Of a stretch of 64,000 bases of DNA, positions 1-7,966 are shown piece after piece. The stretch lies in the NCBI RefSeq assembly GCF_003726035.1, contig NZ_QICD01000010.1, positions 1 through 64,000 on the forward strand, given 5' to 3'. Origin of the DNA: Paraeggerthella hongkongensis (GTDB lineage Bacteria > Actinomycetota > Coriobacteriia > Coriobacteriales > Eggerthellaceae). The position numbers were made by a program, and so were the translations under genes. Under the pieces are notes generated by a model. The model was given only the letters and a program-made list of their open reading frames with translations, ran no database searches and was not told the origin of the DNA. The first letter of the stretch is position 1. Each line of letters opens with the position of its first letter.

Positions 1-93
1 GACGGTCGTCTCAAGGCGTTCAAGACCAATGGGAAGAAGACGTCTTACGAGACCATCGAAGGTCGTCGCAAAAGACTCGGGCTGGCAGCCTGA
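1..93 (+). CDS. C-terminal end of a truncated gene, possibly a transposase
   Basis: The window opens inside a reading frame whose last 30 residues are visible before a TGA at 91-93; they end in RKRLGLAA. The tail is very basic (AFKTNGKKT, then ETIEGRRKR). It resembles the C-terminus I associate with IS256/IS1249-type transposases, but 30 residues are too few to be sure. A 20-bp sequence found again as the arms of an inverted-repeat element at 26766-26941 lies 28 bp downstream, which would fit an insertion-sequence end. The product stays tentative. Confidence 0.45.
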   Translation, partial: DGRLKAFKTNGKKTSYETIEGRRKRLGLAA

Positions 94-120
94 GCAGTCC
101 AAGAATCCTGCCGCACCCCC

Positions 121-140
121 AAACTCGTCCGTTTTGACAG
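121..140. repeat. Dispersed 20-bp repeat, possible insertion-sequence end
   Basis: AAACTCGTCCGTTTTGACAG at this position recurs exactly, in reverse complement, at 26781-26800 and with one change at 26907-26926. There it forms the arms of an inverted-repeat element. Its place just after the truncated gene at 1-93 suggests the terminal repeat of a mobile element. Confidence 0.5.
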
Positions 141-290
141 CGAGGGGAGCGCCGCGCGAGCGGGATTGGGCCGCCGCAAGTTCCCTTCGCCTCGTTTCCA
201 AACAAGTTGTAAAAAATCTCACCGAATTCTCAACCAATTGAAACGCTTCACCTTCCCGTTGCATGTTAGAACCATGGAAAGGTGATGCGG

Positions 291-845
291 ATGGATGAGA
301 ACTGCCGATCGGAATCGTTTATGGAACACGCCATGGGCGCATGGGGGCCCATGGCGTATCGCCTTGCGCTCAGCCAGACGCGTTCAACCTGCGATGCCGA
401 CGACGTGGTGCAAGATGTGTTCTTGAAGCTGTTCAAAGACGGCACCCGCTTCCGCAGCGACGAGCACTTGAAAGCCTGGCTCATCCGGGTCACCATCAAC
501 CGGTGCCGGGAACTTCACCGATCCGCCTGGCGACGACGCGTGTTCGCTACGGATTCCGACGACCCCGCGTTCGCAAACCTCGAAGCGCCTGAGCAGGAGC
601 TGTTCGCAAGCGAAACGTGGACGGCCGTTGGACAACTGCCCGAGCACCTGCGCCTTATCGTGCACCTGCACTATTACGAGGGATACTCCCTCGAAGATAT
701 CGCCCGCATGCTGGACTGCAAGCCAACCACCATACGCACGCGCCTGCATCGCGCGCGCAAACGGCTCAAACTCGATCTGGAACAGGAGGCGGAACGTGAA
801 GCAATCGAACTGGGACGAGTATCGCTCGCTGATGAACGACGTTGA
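291..845 (+). CDS. ECF-type RNA polymerase sigma factor
   Basis: A 184-residue sigma-70 family protein of the extracytoplasmic function class. Region 2 is seen at about residues 20-75 (CDADDVVQDVFLKLF, then the WLIRVTINRCRE helix). Region 4 is at about 115-165 (YYEGYSLEDIARMLDCKP followed by TIRTRLHRARKRLK, the -35 recognition helix-turn-helix). The ATG at 291 is preferred because GGAAAGG lies 8 bp upstream; GTG 282 and ATG 285 are too close to it. The gene overlaps the next one by 50 bases, so the two are translationally linked. It should direct transcription of a small regulon under control of that partner. No target promoter can be identified here. Confidence 0.93.
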   Translation: MDENCRSESFMEHAMGAWGPMAYRLALSQTRSTCDADDVVQDVFLKLFKDGTRFRSDEHLKAWLIRVTINRCRELHRSAWRRRVFATDSDDPAFANLEAPEQELFASETWTAVGQLPEHLRLIVHLHYYEGYSLEDIARMLDCKPTTIRTRLHRARKRLKLDLEQEAEREAIELGRVSLADERR

Positions 846-1827
846 GCTCCCTGATCGCGTGCACGCTCGCGTGATGCGAGAGGTGCGAAAGGAGCACGCT
901 GCGGAAACCGGCCCGAAACCGCGACCGCGCCCAAGGGCTTGTCGAACGCAGCCGAGCTTCGCGTTCAAGGCCGCCGTCGCAGCATTCTGCGCAGTGGCCC
1001 TTACCACCGGCGTCGCATTCGCCAGCGGAATGGTCGAGCTTCCCGAGCAGCTATTCCCGTTCAGCCAGCTGTCCGACAAGCCCAACTCGTTCACGCTCGA
1101 AGCGTGCGCGGCCGAAGGCTCCGAAGGAGGAGGAGACGCAGTGCTTTTGGACTCGTCTTTATTTCGCGGCGGCGGGGGCTACAGCGGGTCTTGGTACAAC
1201 CCAGCAGACGGCACGTTCTGGGGACCCGAATGGGCGGGCTACAAGTTCGCCTTCAACCTCAAGTGCTCCGGACAGAACATTGAATCCCTCACGTACGAAA
1301 TAGAAGGGGATCGTTCGTATTTCGAATTCATGGATCCCCCCACACCCGTTCCTCTTGAAGAACGATGGGGAAAGGGCGAAAACTATCGCTATGACAAGTC
1401 GTTCACCGTAGGATACGACGAGCAATGGGATCCCAGCGGAGAGTTCAAACACCTCTACAAGAATCAGATCGTCCACCTGTACGTGGGATTCCCCTTGCCG
1501 CAAGACGCCATCGACGCCATGTACCACATCACCACGGTAGAGTACACCGACGACCTAGCCAAGCTTCTCGATATGGCCAGAGAAACCGGCGCCGCGCGCG
1601 AGATCAACGCGTCGCGCCTTACCGTAACCGCCACGTTCTCCGACGGCACATCCCAATCGAAAACATACGTCATCGCGCCCATCGACACCTTCGCCGAAGT
1701 ATATTCAACCTTTCGGGACGCGCGAAACGAGGCCGCCAAGCAGGAACGCGAACAGGGGAATTCGAGCGGAATCACCCACCCCGACATGCCCCGGTTGTAC
1801 ACCATCACCGAAGTGGACGCGTCGTAG
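796..1827 (+). CDS. Membrane-anchored partner of the ECF sigma factor, putative anti-sigma factor
   Basis: A 343-residue protein that starts at GTG 796, inside the sigma gene, with AGGAGG seven bases upstream. An N-terminal cytoplasmic segment of about 55 residues precedes one transmembrane helix (about 57-77) and a large extracytoplasmic domain. This is the architecture of a sigma-sequestering anti-sigma factor such as the DUF4179 or RsgI-like groups. No zinc-binding HxxxCxxC motif is present, so it is not a classical ZAS anti-sigma factor. The outer domain is rich in aromatic and acidic residues and I do not recognise its fold. Its sensor role is inferred from gene order and topology. Confidence 0.7.
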   Translation: MKQSNWDEYRSLMNDVELPDRVHARVMREVRKEHAAETGPKPRPRPRACRTQPSFAFKAAVAAFCAVALTTGVAFASGMVELPEQLFPFSQLSDKPNSFTLEACAAEGSEGGGDAVLLDSSLFRGGGGYSGSWYNPADGTFWGPEWAGYKFAFNLKCSGQNIESLTYEIEGDRSYFEFMDPPTPVPLEERWGKGENYRYDKSFTVGYDEQWDPSGEFKHLYKNQIVHLYVGFPLPQDAIDAMYHITTVEYTDDLAKLLDMARETGAAREINASRLTVTATFSDGTSQSKTYVIAPIDTFAEVYSTFRDARNEAAKQEREQGNSSGITHPDMPRLYTITEVDAS

Positions 1828-1855
1828 CCCCTCTCCCGAACTCCACGCACACCCA

Positions 1856-1888
1856 AAAGGGCCCGGATCGATCCGATCCGGGCCCTTT
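1856..1888 (+). terminator. Terminator after the sigma/anti-sigma pair
   Basis: A perfect 14-bp stem (AAAGGGCCCGGATC with GATCCGGGCCCTTT) closes on a 5-base loop and begins 28 bases after the stop codon. The A and T ends make it usable in both directions, so it may also protect nrdD from the opposite strand. Confidence 0.85.
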
Positions 1889-1995
1889 CGACTTGCCGGG
1901 TGCCTGCTGCGAATATGCCATTACGTTGCACGTGTATGCTCGACGCGCGCCCTCTCCTCGAACCGGCGAAGCCGCCGGGAATCAGCTTTCAAACG

Positions 1996-4476
1996 TTACG
2001 CGAGCACCTGCGCTTTCATGGCGTTGATGCGCTGGAACACCGAGGCGGCTCCCGCGACAACGTCCACGGATCCGTCGGCCGCAACCTCCAGCAACGTCGG
2101 CGCCTGCATGATGCGGTAGCGCTGCGCAAGCTCCACGTTCTCTTCGGCCAGCAACTCCTCGTACGCGATGCCGGCTTCGTCCATCTGCGCTGCAGCGAAC
2201 TTGCAGTTCGGGCACGTGCGCGTGGCCACCAGGTACAAACCCGCAGGCAGGGAGCTATGCGCCGGCACGGTCGCGGTCGCTTCGACGCTTGCGGCATCCG
2301 CTACCGCCGCAGCCCGGGACGCAACGTCCGCCACCGTCACATGCGATCCCGCCTGGCCCGCCTTCTCGGCCGCTGCCGTCATCTGCACGCCCTCGTGCGT
2401 CAGGCGAGAATGTCCCAAGTCGTATTCGACGCGATCGGCGAACTCCTGCGCTTTGCCGTCGTTCCAGTTCTTCACCGGACGATAGTAGCCGGTGATGCGC
2501 GAGTACACTTCCGTTTCCTCGTGGCAGCACGGGCACTCGTACACTTCGCCCGCAATGTAGCCGTGGTTCTTGCACACGGAATACGTCGGCGACATGGTGT
2601 AATACGGCAGCTTGTAGTTCTGCGCGATCTTGCGAACCAGCGTGGCCGTGCTCTGCCAGTCGGGCAGCTTCTCGCCCAAAAACGCATGGAACACGGTTCC
2701 CGACGTATACAGCGTTTGCAGCTCATCCTGCACGTCGAGCGCGCTGAAGATGTCGTCGGAGAAATCGACCGGCAGGTGCGACGAGTTCGTGTAGTACGGC
2801 GTACCCTGGTCGTTTGCCGTGATGATCTCGGGGAAGCGAGCCTTGTCGTGCTTAGCGAAGCGATACGTGGTGGACTCGGCGGGCGTCGCCTCCAAGTTGT
2901 ACAGGTCCCCGTATTCCTCCTGGTAATCGGCCAGGCGATCGCGCATGTGGTTGAGCACGCCCTTCGTGAACGCTTGAGCAGAGTCCTGCGTCATGTCGGC
3001 GCGCAGCCATGCGGCGTTCAGACATGCTTCGTTCATGCCCACCAAACCGATGGTGCTGAAATGGTTTTCGAACGTGCCCAGGTAGCGCTTCGTGTACGGA
3101 TACAGGCCCGCGTCCAGCAGTTTGGCGATGACTTGGCGCTTCGTATGCAACGAGCGCGCGGAAACGTCCATGAGGTGATCGAGGCGACGGTAGAAATCGG
3201 CCTCGCTGCTTGCCAGGTAGGCGATGCGGGGCATGTTGATGGTCACCACGCCGATGGAGCCCGTAGACTCGCCCGATCCGAAGAAACCGCCGGACTTCTT
3301 ACGCAGCTCTCGCAGGTCAAGGCGCAGGCGGCAGCACATGGAACGCACGTCGGACGGCTCCATGTCCGAGTTGATGTAGTTGCTGAAATACGGCGTGCCG
3401 TACTTCGACGTCATCTCGAACAGCAGGCGGTTGTTCTCGGTATCGCTCCAGTCGAAGTCCCGCGTGATGGAATACGTGGGAATGGGGTACTGGAAGCCGC
3501 GGCCGTTCGCGTCGCCCTCGATCATGATCTCGATGAACGCTTTGTTGACCAGGTCCATTTCATGCTGGCAATCGCCGTAGGTGAACGCCTGCTCGCGCCC
3601 GCCCACGATGGCCGGCTGATCGCGCAAGTCGGCAGGGCACACCCAATCCAGCGTGATGTTGCTGAACGGGGCCTGCGTGCCCCAGCGCGAGGGCGTGTTC
3701 ACGCCGAACACGAACGACTCGACGCACTGTTTCGTCTCCTCGTACGTCAGGTCGTCGGCCTTCACGAACGGAGCCAAATAGGTATCGAAGCTGGAGAACG
3801 CCTGGGCGCCCGCCCATTCGTTCTGCATGATGCCCAAAAAGTTCACCATCTGGTTGCACAGGCTGGACAAGTGGCTGGCCGGCTTCGACGTGATCTTGCC
3901 GGGTACGCCGCCAAGGCCCTCCTGAATGAGCTGCTTGAGCGACCAGCCGGCGCAGTAGCCGGTCAGCATGGACAGGTCGTGCAGATGGATCTCGGCGTTG
4001 CGGTGGGCGTTCGCCACCTCGTCGTCGTAAATCTCCGACAGCCAGTAATTCGCCGTAATGGCGCCCGAGTTGGATAGGATGAGGCCGCCGACGGAATACG
4101 TGACCGTAGAGTTCTCCTTCACGCGCCAGTCTTCCACCTTCACGTACTGATCGACCAGGTCCTTGTAGTCAAGAAGCGTGGCGTTGGCGTTGCGCACCTT
4201 CTCGCGCTGACGACGGTACAGGATGTAGGACTTCGCCACGTCGGCGTACCCGGCGGTGGAAAGGACCTCCTCCACGCTGTCCTGGACGTCTTCGACCGAA
4301 ATGATGCCGTCCTTGATCTTCGGCTCGAAATGAGCGGTGACGTTAAGGGCCAAAAGATCGATGGTGGACGGGTGGTACTGCTTCTCCAGCGCATCGAAAG
4401 CTTTGGCGATTGCAGACGAAATCTTGGCGATATCGAATTCCGCGATCATGCCGTCACGCTTTTGAACCTGGTACAT
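1996..4476 (-). CDS. nrdD: Anaerobic ribonucleoside-triphosphate reductase with fused C-terminal redoxin domain
   Basis: An 826-residue class III ribonucleotide reductase that makes dNTPs without oxygen using a glycyl radical. An N-terminal ATP-cone (from YQVQKRDG) is followed by the barrel, with cysteines in YCAGWSL and MCCRLRLD. A C-terminal zinc site is formed by SVCKNHGY and ECPCCHEE, and the glycyl-radical motif RITGYY has Gly663. Ordinary NrdD proteins end soon after this motif. This one continues through an Ala-rich linker into a redoxin-like domain (about 745-826) with a C755-P-N-C758 dithiol and a QAPTLLE segment typical of the cis-Pro loop. The redoxin probably re-reduces the active-site thiols. 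The gene is divergent from nrdG, its activase. Fusion is seen directly; the electron-donor role is inferred. Confidence 0.96.
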   Translation of the reverse strand: MYQVQKRDGMIAEFDIAKISSAIAKAFDALEKQYHPSTIDLLALNVTAHFEPKIKDGIISVEDVQDSVEEVLSTAGYADVAKSYILYRRQREKVRNANATLLDYKDLVDQYVKVEDWRVKENSTVTYSVGGLILSNSGAITANYWLSEIYDDEVANAHRNAEIHLHDLSMLTGYCAGWSLKQLIQEGLGGVPGKITSKPASHLSSLCNQMVNFLGIMQNEWAGAQAFSSFDTYLAPFVKADDLTYEETKQCVESFVFGVNTPSRWGTQAPFSNITLDWVCPADLRDQPAIVGGREQAFTYGDCQHEMDLVNKAFIEIMIEGDANGRGFQYPIPTYSITRDFDWSDTENNRLLFEMTSKYGTPYFSNYINSDMEPSDVRSMCCRLRLDLRELRKKSGGFFGSGESTGSIGVVTINMPRIAYLASSEADFYRRLDHLMDVSARSLHTKRQVIAKLLDAGLYPYTKRYLGTFENHFSTIGLVGMNEACLNAAWLRADMTQDSAQAFTKGVLNHMRDRLADYQEEYGDLYNLEATPAESTTYRFAKHDKARFPEIITANDQGTPYYTNSSHLPVDFSDDIFSALDVQDELQTLYTSGTVFHAFLGEKLPDWQSTATLVRKIAQNYKLPYYTMSPTYSVCKNHGYIAGEVYECPCCHEETEVYSRITGYYRPVKNWNDGKAQEFADRVEYDLGHSRLTHEGVQMTAAAEKAGQAGSHVTVADVASRAAAVADAASVEATATVPAHSSLPAGLYLVATRTCPNCKFAAAQMDEAGIAYEELLAEENVELAQRYRIMQAPTLLEVAADGSVDVVAGAASVFQRINAMKAQVLA

Positions 4477-4630
4477 GCTCTGCTCCTTTTGCTGTACGTT
4501 TCGTATCTGCTTCGATCGGTCCGCGAGGCCTTTGGAGGGGCTGGTTTCGGAGCCGGTGGGAATAAGGCAATCGGGTATCGGGTAACCGCTTCACCATACC
4601 CGCGAGAATCGTCATCGTCAATGGGAAGTC

Positions 4631-4678
4631 ACCAATATGTTGAATACAGAACCATAGTACGCATCAATATATTGTGGT
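4631..4678 (-). promoter_or_regulatory. Two NrdR-like boxes flanking a -10 element of nrdD
   Basis: Two partly palindromic 16-bp boxes lie at 4631-4646 (core CAATATGTTG) and 4663-4678 (core CAATATATTG). Their centres are 32 bp apart, three helical turns, matching the usual spacing of paired NrdR boxes. A minus-strand -10 candidate, TACTAT (4654-4659), falls exactly between them. NrdR is the ATP/dATP-sensing repressor of ribonucleotide reductase genes. The divergent nim-nrdG unit could share the site. No gene lies in the rest of 4477-4916. Confidence 0.6.
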
Positions 4679-4916
4679 TTTCCACCTGGGGTTTTAGAAA
4701 TGAGGATTTTGACGCTCTATGAAAAGCGACCTGCAAAAATAGAACAAACTGCCCCAAACGCCAACGCTGGCGGCAAAAAACACAACTCAGCAGACATCGT
4801 GGATTTCGGCAAGCGGAAAGAGGCTCGCGGCATTTGCGTCCAAGGAAGCGGCGGTCTATGATGAAGGCGATCCGCTTCCCTTTGACGCGGGGCCCGGCCC
4901 AAGCGAAGGAGCCTTT

Positions 4917-5447
4917 ATGACCGACCACCCCATGCGGCGCTCCGACCGCGCCCTCTCCCCCGACGAAGCGCTCGCCGTGCTCGACGATGCGGCGTTCGTC
5001 ACGCTGTCGACCGTCGATGAAGAAGGTCATCCCTACGGCGTGCCGCTTTCGTTCGTGCGCCGCGAAAGCACGCTCTACGTGCATGCCACGAACCAGAACG
5101 GCCTCAAGTTCGATTGCTTCCGGCACGACGCGCGCGCGTGCGCCACCGCCGTAACCGACGTGGTCCCGTTTTTCGCGAACGGCGATTTCTCCACGTACTA
5201 CCGATCCGCCATGGCGTTCGGGTTCATGCGCGAAGTGGAGCCGGGGGTCGAGTTCAAGCGCGCGTTGGTGGATCTGTGCACGAAGTACGTGCCCGAGGCC
5301 AAAGCGCACATCGGCGAAGCCATGCGCTGCGAGGGGCCGAACACTTCGGTGTGGGCGCTGGACATCCGGCGCGTGACCGGCAAAGCCCAGCCCCTTCCCC
5401 CGTCGAGTGCCGCGCTTGCCAGCCCCAATACAGGACAGGCGCGCTAG
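4917..5447 (+). CDS. Pyridoxamine 5'-phosphate oxidase-like flavoprotein, NimA-type
   Basis: A 176-residue split-barrel flavin-binding protein. Its core (FVTLSTVDEEGHPYGVPLSF, then LYVHATNQNGLKFD, and later PNTSVWALDIRRVTGK) matches the NimA/nitroimidazole-resistance branch of the PNPOx-like family, whose members bind FMN and may reduce 5-nitroimidazoles. An AAGGAG ribosome-binding site lies six bases before the ATG. It ends three bases before nrdG, so it is the first gene of a nim-nrdG operon divergent from nrdD. Why a flavoprotein is coupled to the NrdD activase is unclear; it might act in redox supply or detoxification. The drug-resistance role is not proven by the sequence. Confidence 0.8.
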   Translation: MTDHPMRRSDRALSPDEALAVLDDAAFVTLSTVDEEGHPYGVPLSFVRRESTLYVHATNQNGLKFDCFRHDARACATAVTDVVPFFANGDFSTYYRSAMAFGFMREVEPGVEFKRALVDLCTKYVPEAKAHIGEAMRCEGPNTSVWALDIRRVTGKAQPLPPSSAALASPNTGQAR

Positions 5448-5450
5448 CCC

Positions 5451-6149
5451 ATGCGCATCGCAGGATTGCAGAAGCTCACGCTGCTGGACTTCCCCGGCAA
5501 AACGGCCGCCACCGTGTTCACTCCAGGGTGCAACTACCGTTGCCCATTCTGCCACAACGCCGACCTGGTGATCGGCGCGGCGCGCATGCCCGACGCCGTT
5601 TCCCTCGACGAGTTCTTCGCGTTTCTGGACAAGCGCCAAGGATTGCTCGACGGCGTGTGCGTCACGGGCGGCGAGCCGCTTTTGCAGCCGGGCATCGAGA
5701 ATTTTTTGTTGCGCGTGCGCGAACGGGGATTCGCCACGAAGCTGGACACCAACGGCAGCTTTCCCGATCGCCTGCGCGACCTCGTCCAGGCCGATCTCGT
5801 GGATTACGTTGCCATGGACGTGAAGAACGCGCCGCAGCGATACGCGGAAACCGTGGGCGTGCCAGGCTTCGACCTTGCGCCCGTGCATGCCTCGATCGGG
5901 TTCTTGATGGAGGAACGCGTGCCGTTCGAGTTCCGCACCACGGTGATGAGGGAACTGCACGCGGCCGATGATCTGCGCGCTATCGCTTGCTGGATCGAGG
6001 GCGCTCCCCGTTGGTTCCTGCAAAACTACTTGGATGCGGAAAGCGTTCTTGCGGGTCCGGGACGTTTCCATGCATGGGACGTCGACGAACTTGAAGCGCT
6101 TCTGCCCGATCTGCGCGGGCACGTGCCCGCCGTGCGGCTGCGAGGATAA
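5451..6149 (+). CDS. nrdG: Anaerobic ribonucleoside-triphosphate reductase activating protein (radical SAM)
   Basis: A 232-residue radical-SAM enzyme that installs the glycyl radical on NrdD. The CX3CX2C motif is seen as C27-NYR-C31-PF-C34, which binds a 4Fe-4S cluster. It is followed by a GGEP motif (TGGEPLLQPG) that contacts S-adenosylmethionine. The length is longer than the roughly 155-residue E. coli NrdG and matches the NrdG2 type common in anaerobes. It starts three bases after the NimA-like gene and sits divergent from nrdD, its substrate protein. Confidence 0.93.
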   Translation: MRIAGLQKLTLLDFPGKTAATVFTPGCNYRCPFCHNADLVIGAARMPDAVSLDEFFAFLDKRQGLLDGVCVTGGEPLLQPGIENFLLRVRERGFATKLDTNGSFPDRLRDLVQADLVDYVAMDVKNAPQRYAETVGVPGFDLAPVHASIGFLMEERVPFEFRTTVMRELHAADDLRAIACWIEGAPRWFLQNYLDAESVLAGPGRFHAWDVDELEALLPDLRGHVPAVRLRG

Positions 6150-6650
6150 GCGCAAGCGCGCAGCAAGACGCTTCGGGACGCCACCCGTAAATCCTCGCGT
6201 AGGCTATATTCTGTTGATTTTTTCGTTTGCGAACGATTTGAAACACACAAACGCAGGAGTTCGCCGAGCCGCAAAATATCGGCCCAGGTCACAACCCCGT
6301 CCTTTTGATTATTCCGAGAAAAGATCATTCGCAAACGTACTTTTTCAGCAGAAATACGCTCCTCGGCGGAATTTCGACTTCGTGTCGGGTCGGAACGGGC
6401 AGCGCAACAAGGGAAGCATCCCCCCGCCTTGCACCGCGCTTCGCCAAGGACGACAACCGGATTGGCCGCTCGCGCAAAACGGCAGACCGATGCGGGCATC
6501 CAACCGGCCGTTCTGCCACAGCACGAGCGCTCCCCATGGAGAGCCCAAGGAAACGCTGGTATTCTGCCCTCATACGATCATACTATGACGCTGCCCCGCG
6601 CACCGGCCGGGGACGCACGTCCGCACCACCGCAGAACAGGAGCATGCACC
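6150..6650. other. 501-bp intergenic region without a supported gene
   Basis: No reading frame here has a convincing ribosome-binding site, codon pattern or recognisable product. Short inverted repeats are visible, including GATGC/GCATC near 6490. The region must hold the promoter of the phosphofructokinase gene, but I cannot place it reliably. Confidence 0.5.
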
Positions 6651-7865
6651 ATGGCGAATTGTCTTGTTGCGCAGTCCGGCGGGCCCACCGCCGTCATCAA
6701 CGCCAGTCTGGCCGGCGTCATCCGCGCCAATCAGCTGAATCCCGTGTACGACCGCGTATTCGGCGGCCTGCACGGCATCGAGGGCACGCTCGAGGGCAAG
6801 CTCTACGACCTGACCGATCTGCCCAGCCGTGATATCGACGTTCTCAAGCAAACCCCCTCGTCGGCGCTTGGCACGTGTCGCTACAAGCTCAAGCGCGGAA
6901 ACGACGCCGATTACCGTCGCCTCGTCGACATCATGGATGCGCGCGACATCAGCACCATGTTCTACATCGGCGGCAACGACTCCATGGACACCGTGGACGC
7001 GCTGGCCTCATGGGCGCAGGAGCACGCGCCGAGCAAGCGCTTCATCGGCATACCCAAAACCGTCGACAACGACCTGGTGCCCGTAGACCACTGCCCCGGC
7101 TTCCCCAGTGCGGCAAAGGTGGCGTGCCAGATTGCGCACGCCACGTACCTGGACTACGCCGCGTACACCCGTCCGGAGGCGTTCGTTCTCGAGGTCATGG
7201 GCCGCGATGCGGGATGGCTGGCCGCAAGCACTTGCGTCACCGGCGACGTCGACCTGCTGATCTTGCCGGAAACGTCGTTCAACAAGGATGCGTTCTTGGC
7301 CGAGGTTCAAAAGAAGTTCGACCAGAAAGGCGAATGCTACATCGTCGTATCGGAGGGCGCCCGCTACGCTGACGGCGCTTACCTGTCAGCTGGCGAAGCG
7401 GCCAACGACGGTTTTGCGCACGCGGTGCTGGGCGGAGCCGCCGCCACGCTCAAGCAGATGATCATCGATGCGGGCATCGTCCCGCGCGGCGTGGTGCAGG
7501 ACCTGTCGCGAGCAGCGCGTTCGAGCAACTTCTCGCAAAGCCTTGTTGACGTGAACGAAGCCTATGACCTGGGATTGAGCGCGCACATGCGCAGCGCTGA
7601 TCCCACGTTCACCGGCCAGGTGGTGGGCGTGCGCCGCAACGTCGCGGCGGCAGCGGAGGGTCGCTACGATACCGAATTCTTCGCCGGCCCCGCCAGCGAG
7701 TTCGCGAACTTCGTGAAGCAATTCCCGGCAGAGTGGATCCTGCCGGACTACCAGGGCGTCACGGAAGAAGCGATCGCCTATTTCCGCCCGCTCATCGAAG
7801 GCGAGCCGAAGCTGATCATGGACGGCGGCCTTCCCGCCACGCTGACGCCGTTCAACAAGCGGTAG
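6651..7865 (+). CDS. Diphosphate-fructose-6-phosphate 1-phosphotransferase
   Basis: A 404-residue phosphofructokinase-family enzyme that interconverts fructose 6-phosphate and fructose 1,6-bisphosphate in glycolysis. Two signatures point to pyrophosphate, not ATP, as phosphoryl donor. The GGDG motif is replaced by GGND (107-110), placing Asp where ATP enzymes have Gly. The catalytic loop reads PKTVDND (135-141) with Lys in place of the Gly of PGTIDND. VMGRDAGWLA follows as the substrate-binding stretch. The ATG at 6651 has AGGAG eight bases upstream. PPi use would make the step reversible and save ATP, common in gut anaerobes. Donor specificity is inferred from the motifs. Confidence 0.9.
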   Translation: MANCLVAQSGGPTAVINASLAGVIRANQLNPVYDRVFGGLHGIEGTLEGKLYDLTDLPSRDIDVLKQTPSSALGTCRYKLKRGNDADYRRLVDIMDARDISTMFYIGGNDSMDTVDALASWAQEHAPSKRFIGIPKTVDNDLVPVDHCPGFPSAAKVACQIAHATYLDYAAYTRPEAFVLEVMGRDAGWLAASTCVTGDVDLLILPETSFNKDAFLAEVQKKFDQKGECYIVVSEGARYADGAYLSAGEAANDGFAHAVLGGAAATLKQMIIDAGIVPRGVVQDLSRAARSSNFSQSLVDVNEAYDLGLSAHMRSADPTFTGQVVGVRRNVAAAAEGRYDTEFFAGPASEFANFVKQFPAEWILPDYQGVTEEAIAYFRPLIEGEPKLIMDGGLPATLTPFNKR

Positions 7866-7966
7866 ACAAAAAACGCGCGCCGCAACCCGACCGCGTATGC
7901 TAGCATGACGCAAGCAATTACGCGCAATCGGCCGTGCGGCGCGCGGCCCTCAGCAAGGGAGTCCCC

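Noticed and set aside
628-795. Upstream in-frame extension of the anti-sigma gene
   Set aside because: It lies inside the sigma gene, is unlike any known N-terminus, and GTG 796 has a strong ribosome-binding site.
1900-4077. Long open frame of about 725 codons opposite nrdD
   Set aside because: It is antisense to a clear nrdD gene, rich in Arg and His, has no known motif and arises from the GC-rich codon pattern of the opposite strand.
6651-7865. ATP-dependent 6-phosphofructokinase
   Set aside because: GGND and PKTVDND replace the GGDG and PGTIDND motifs of ATP enzymes, so the PPi type fits better.
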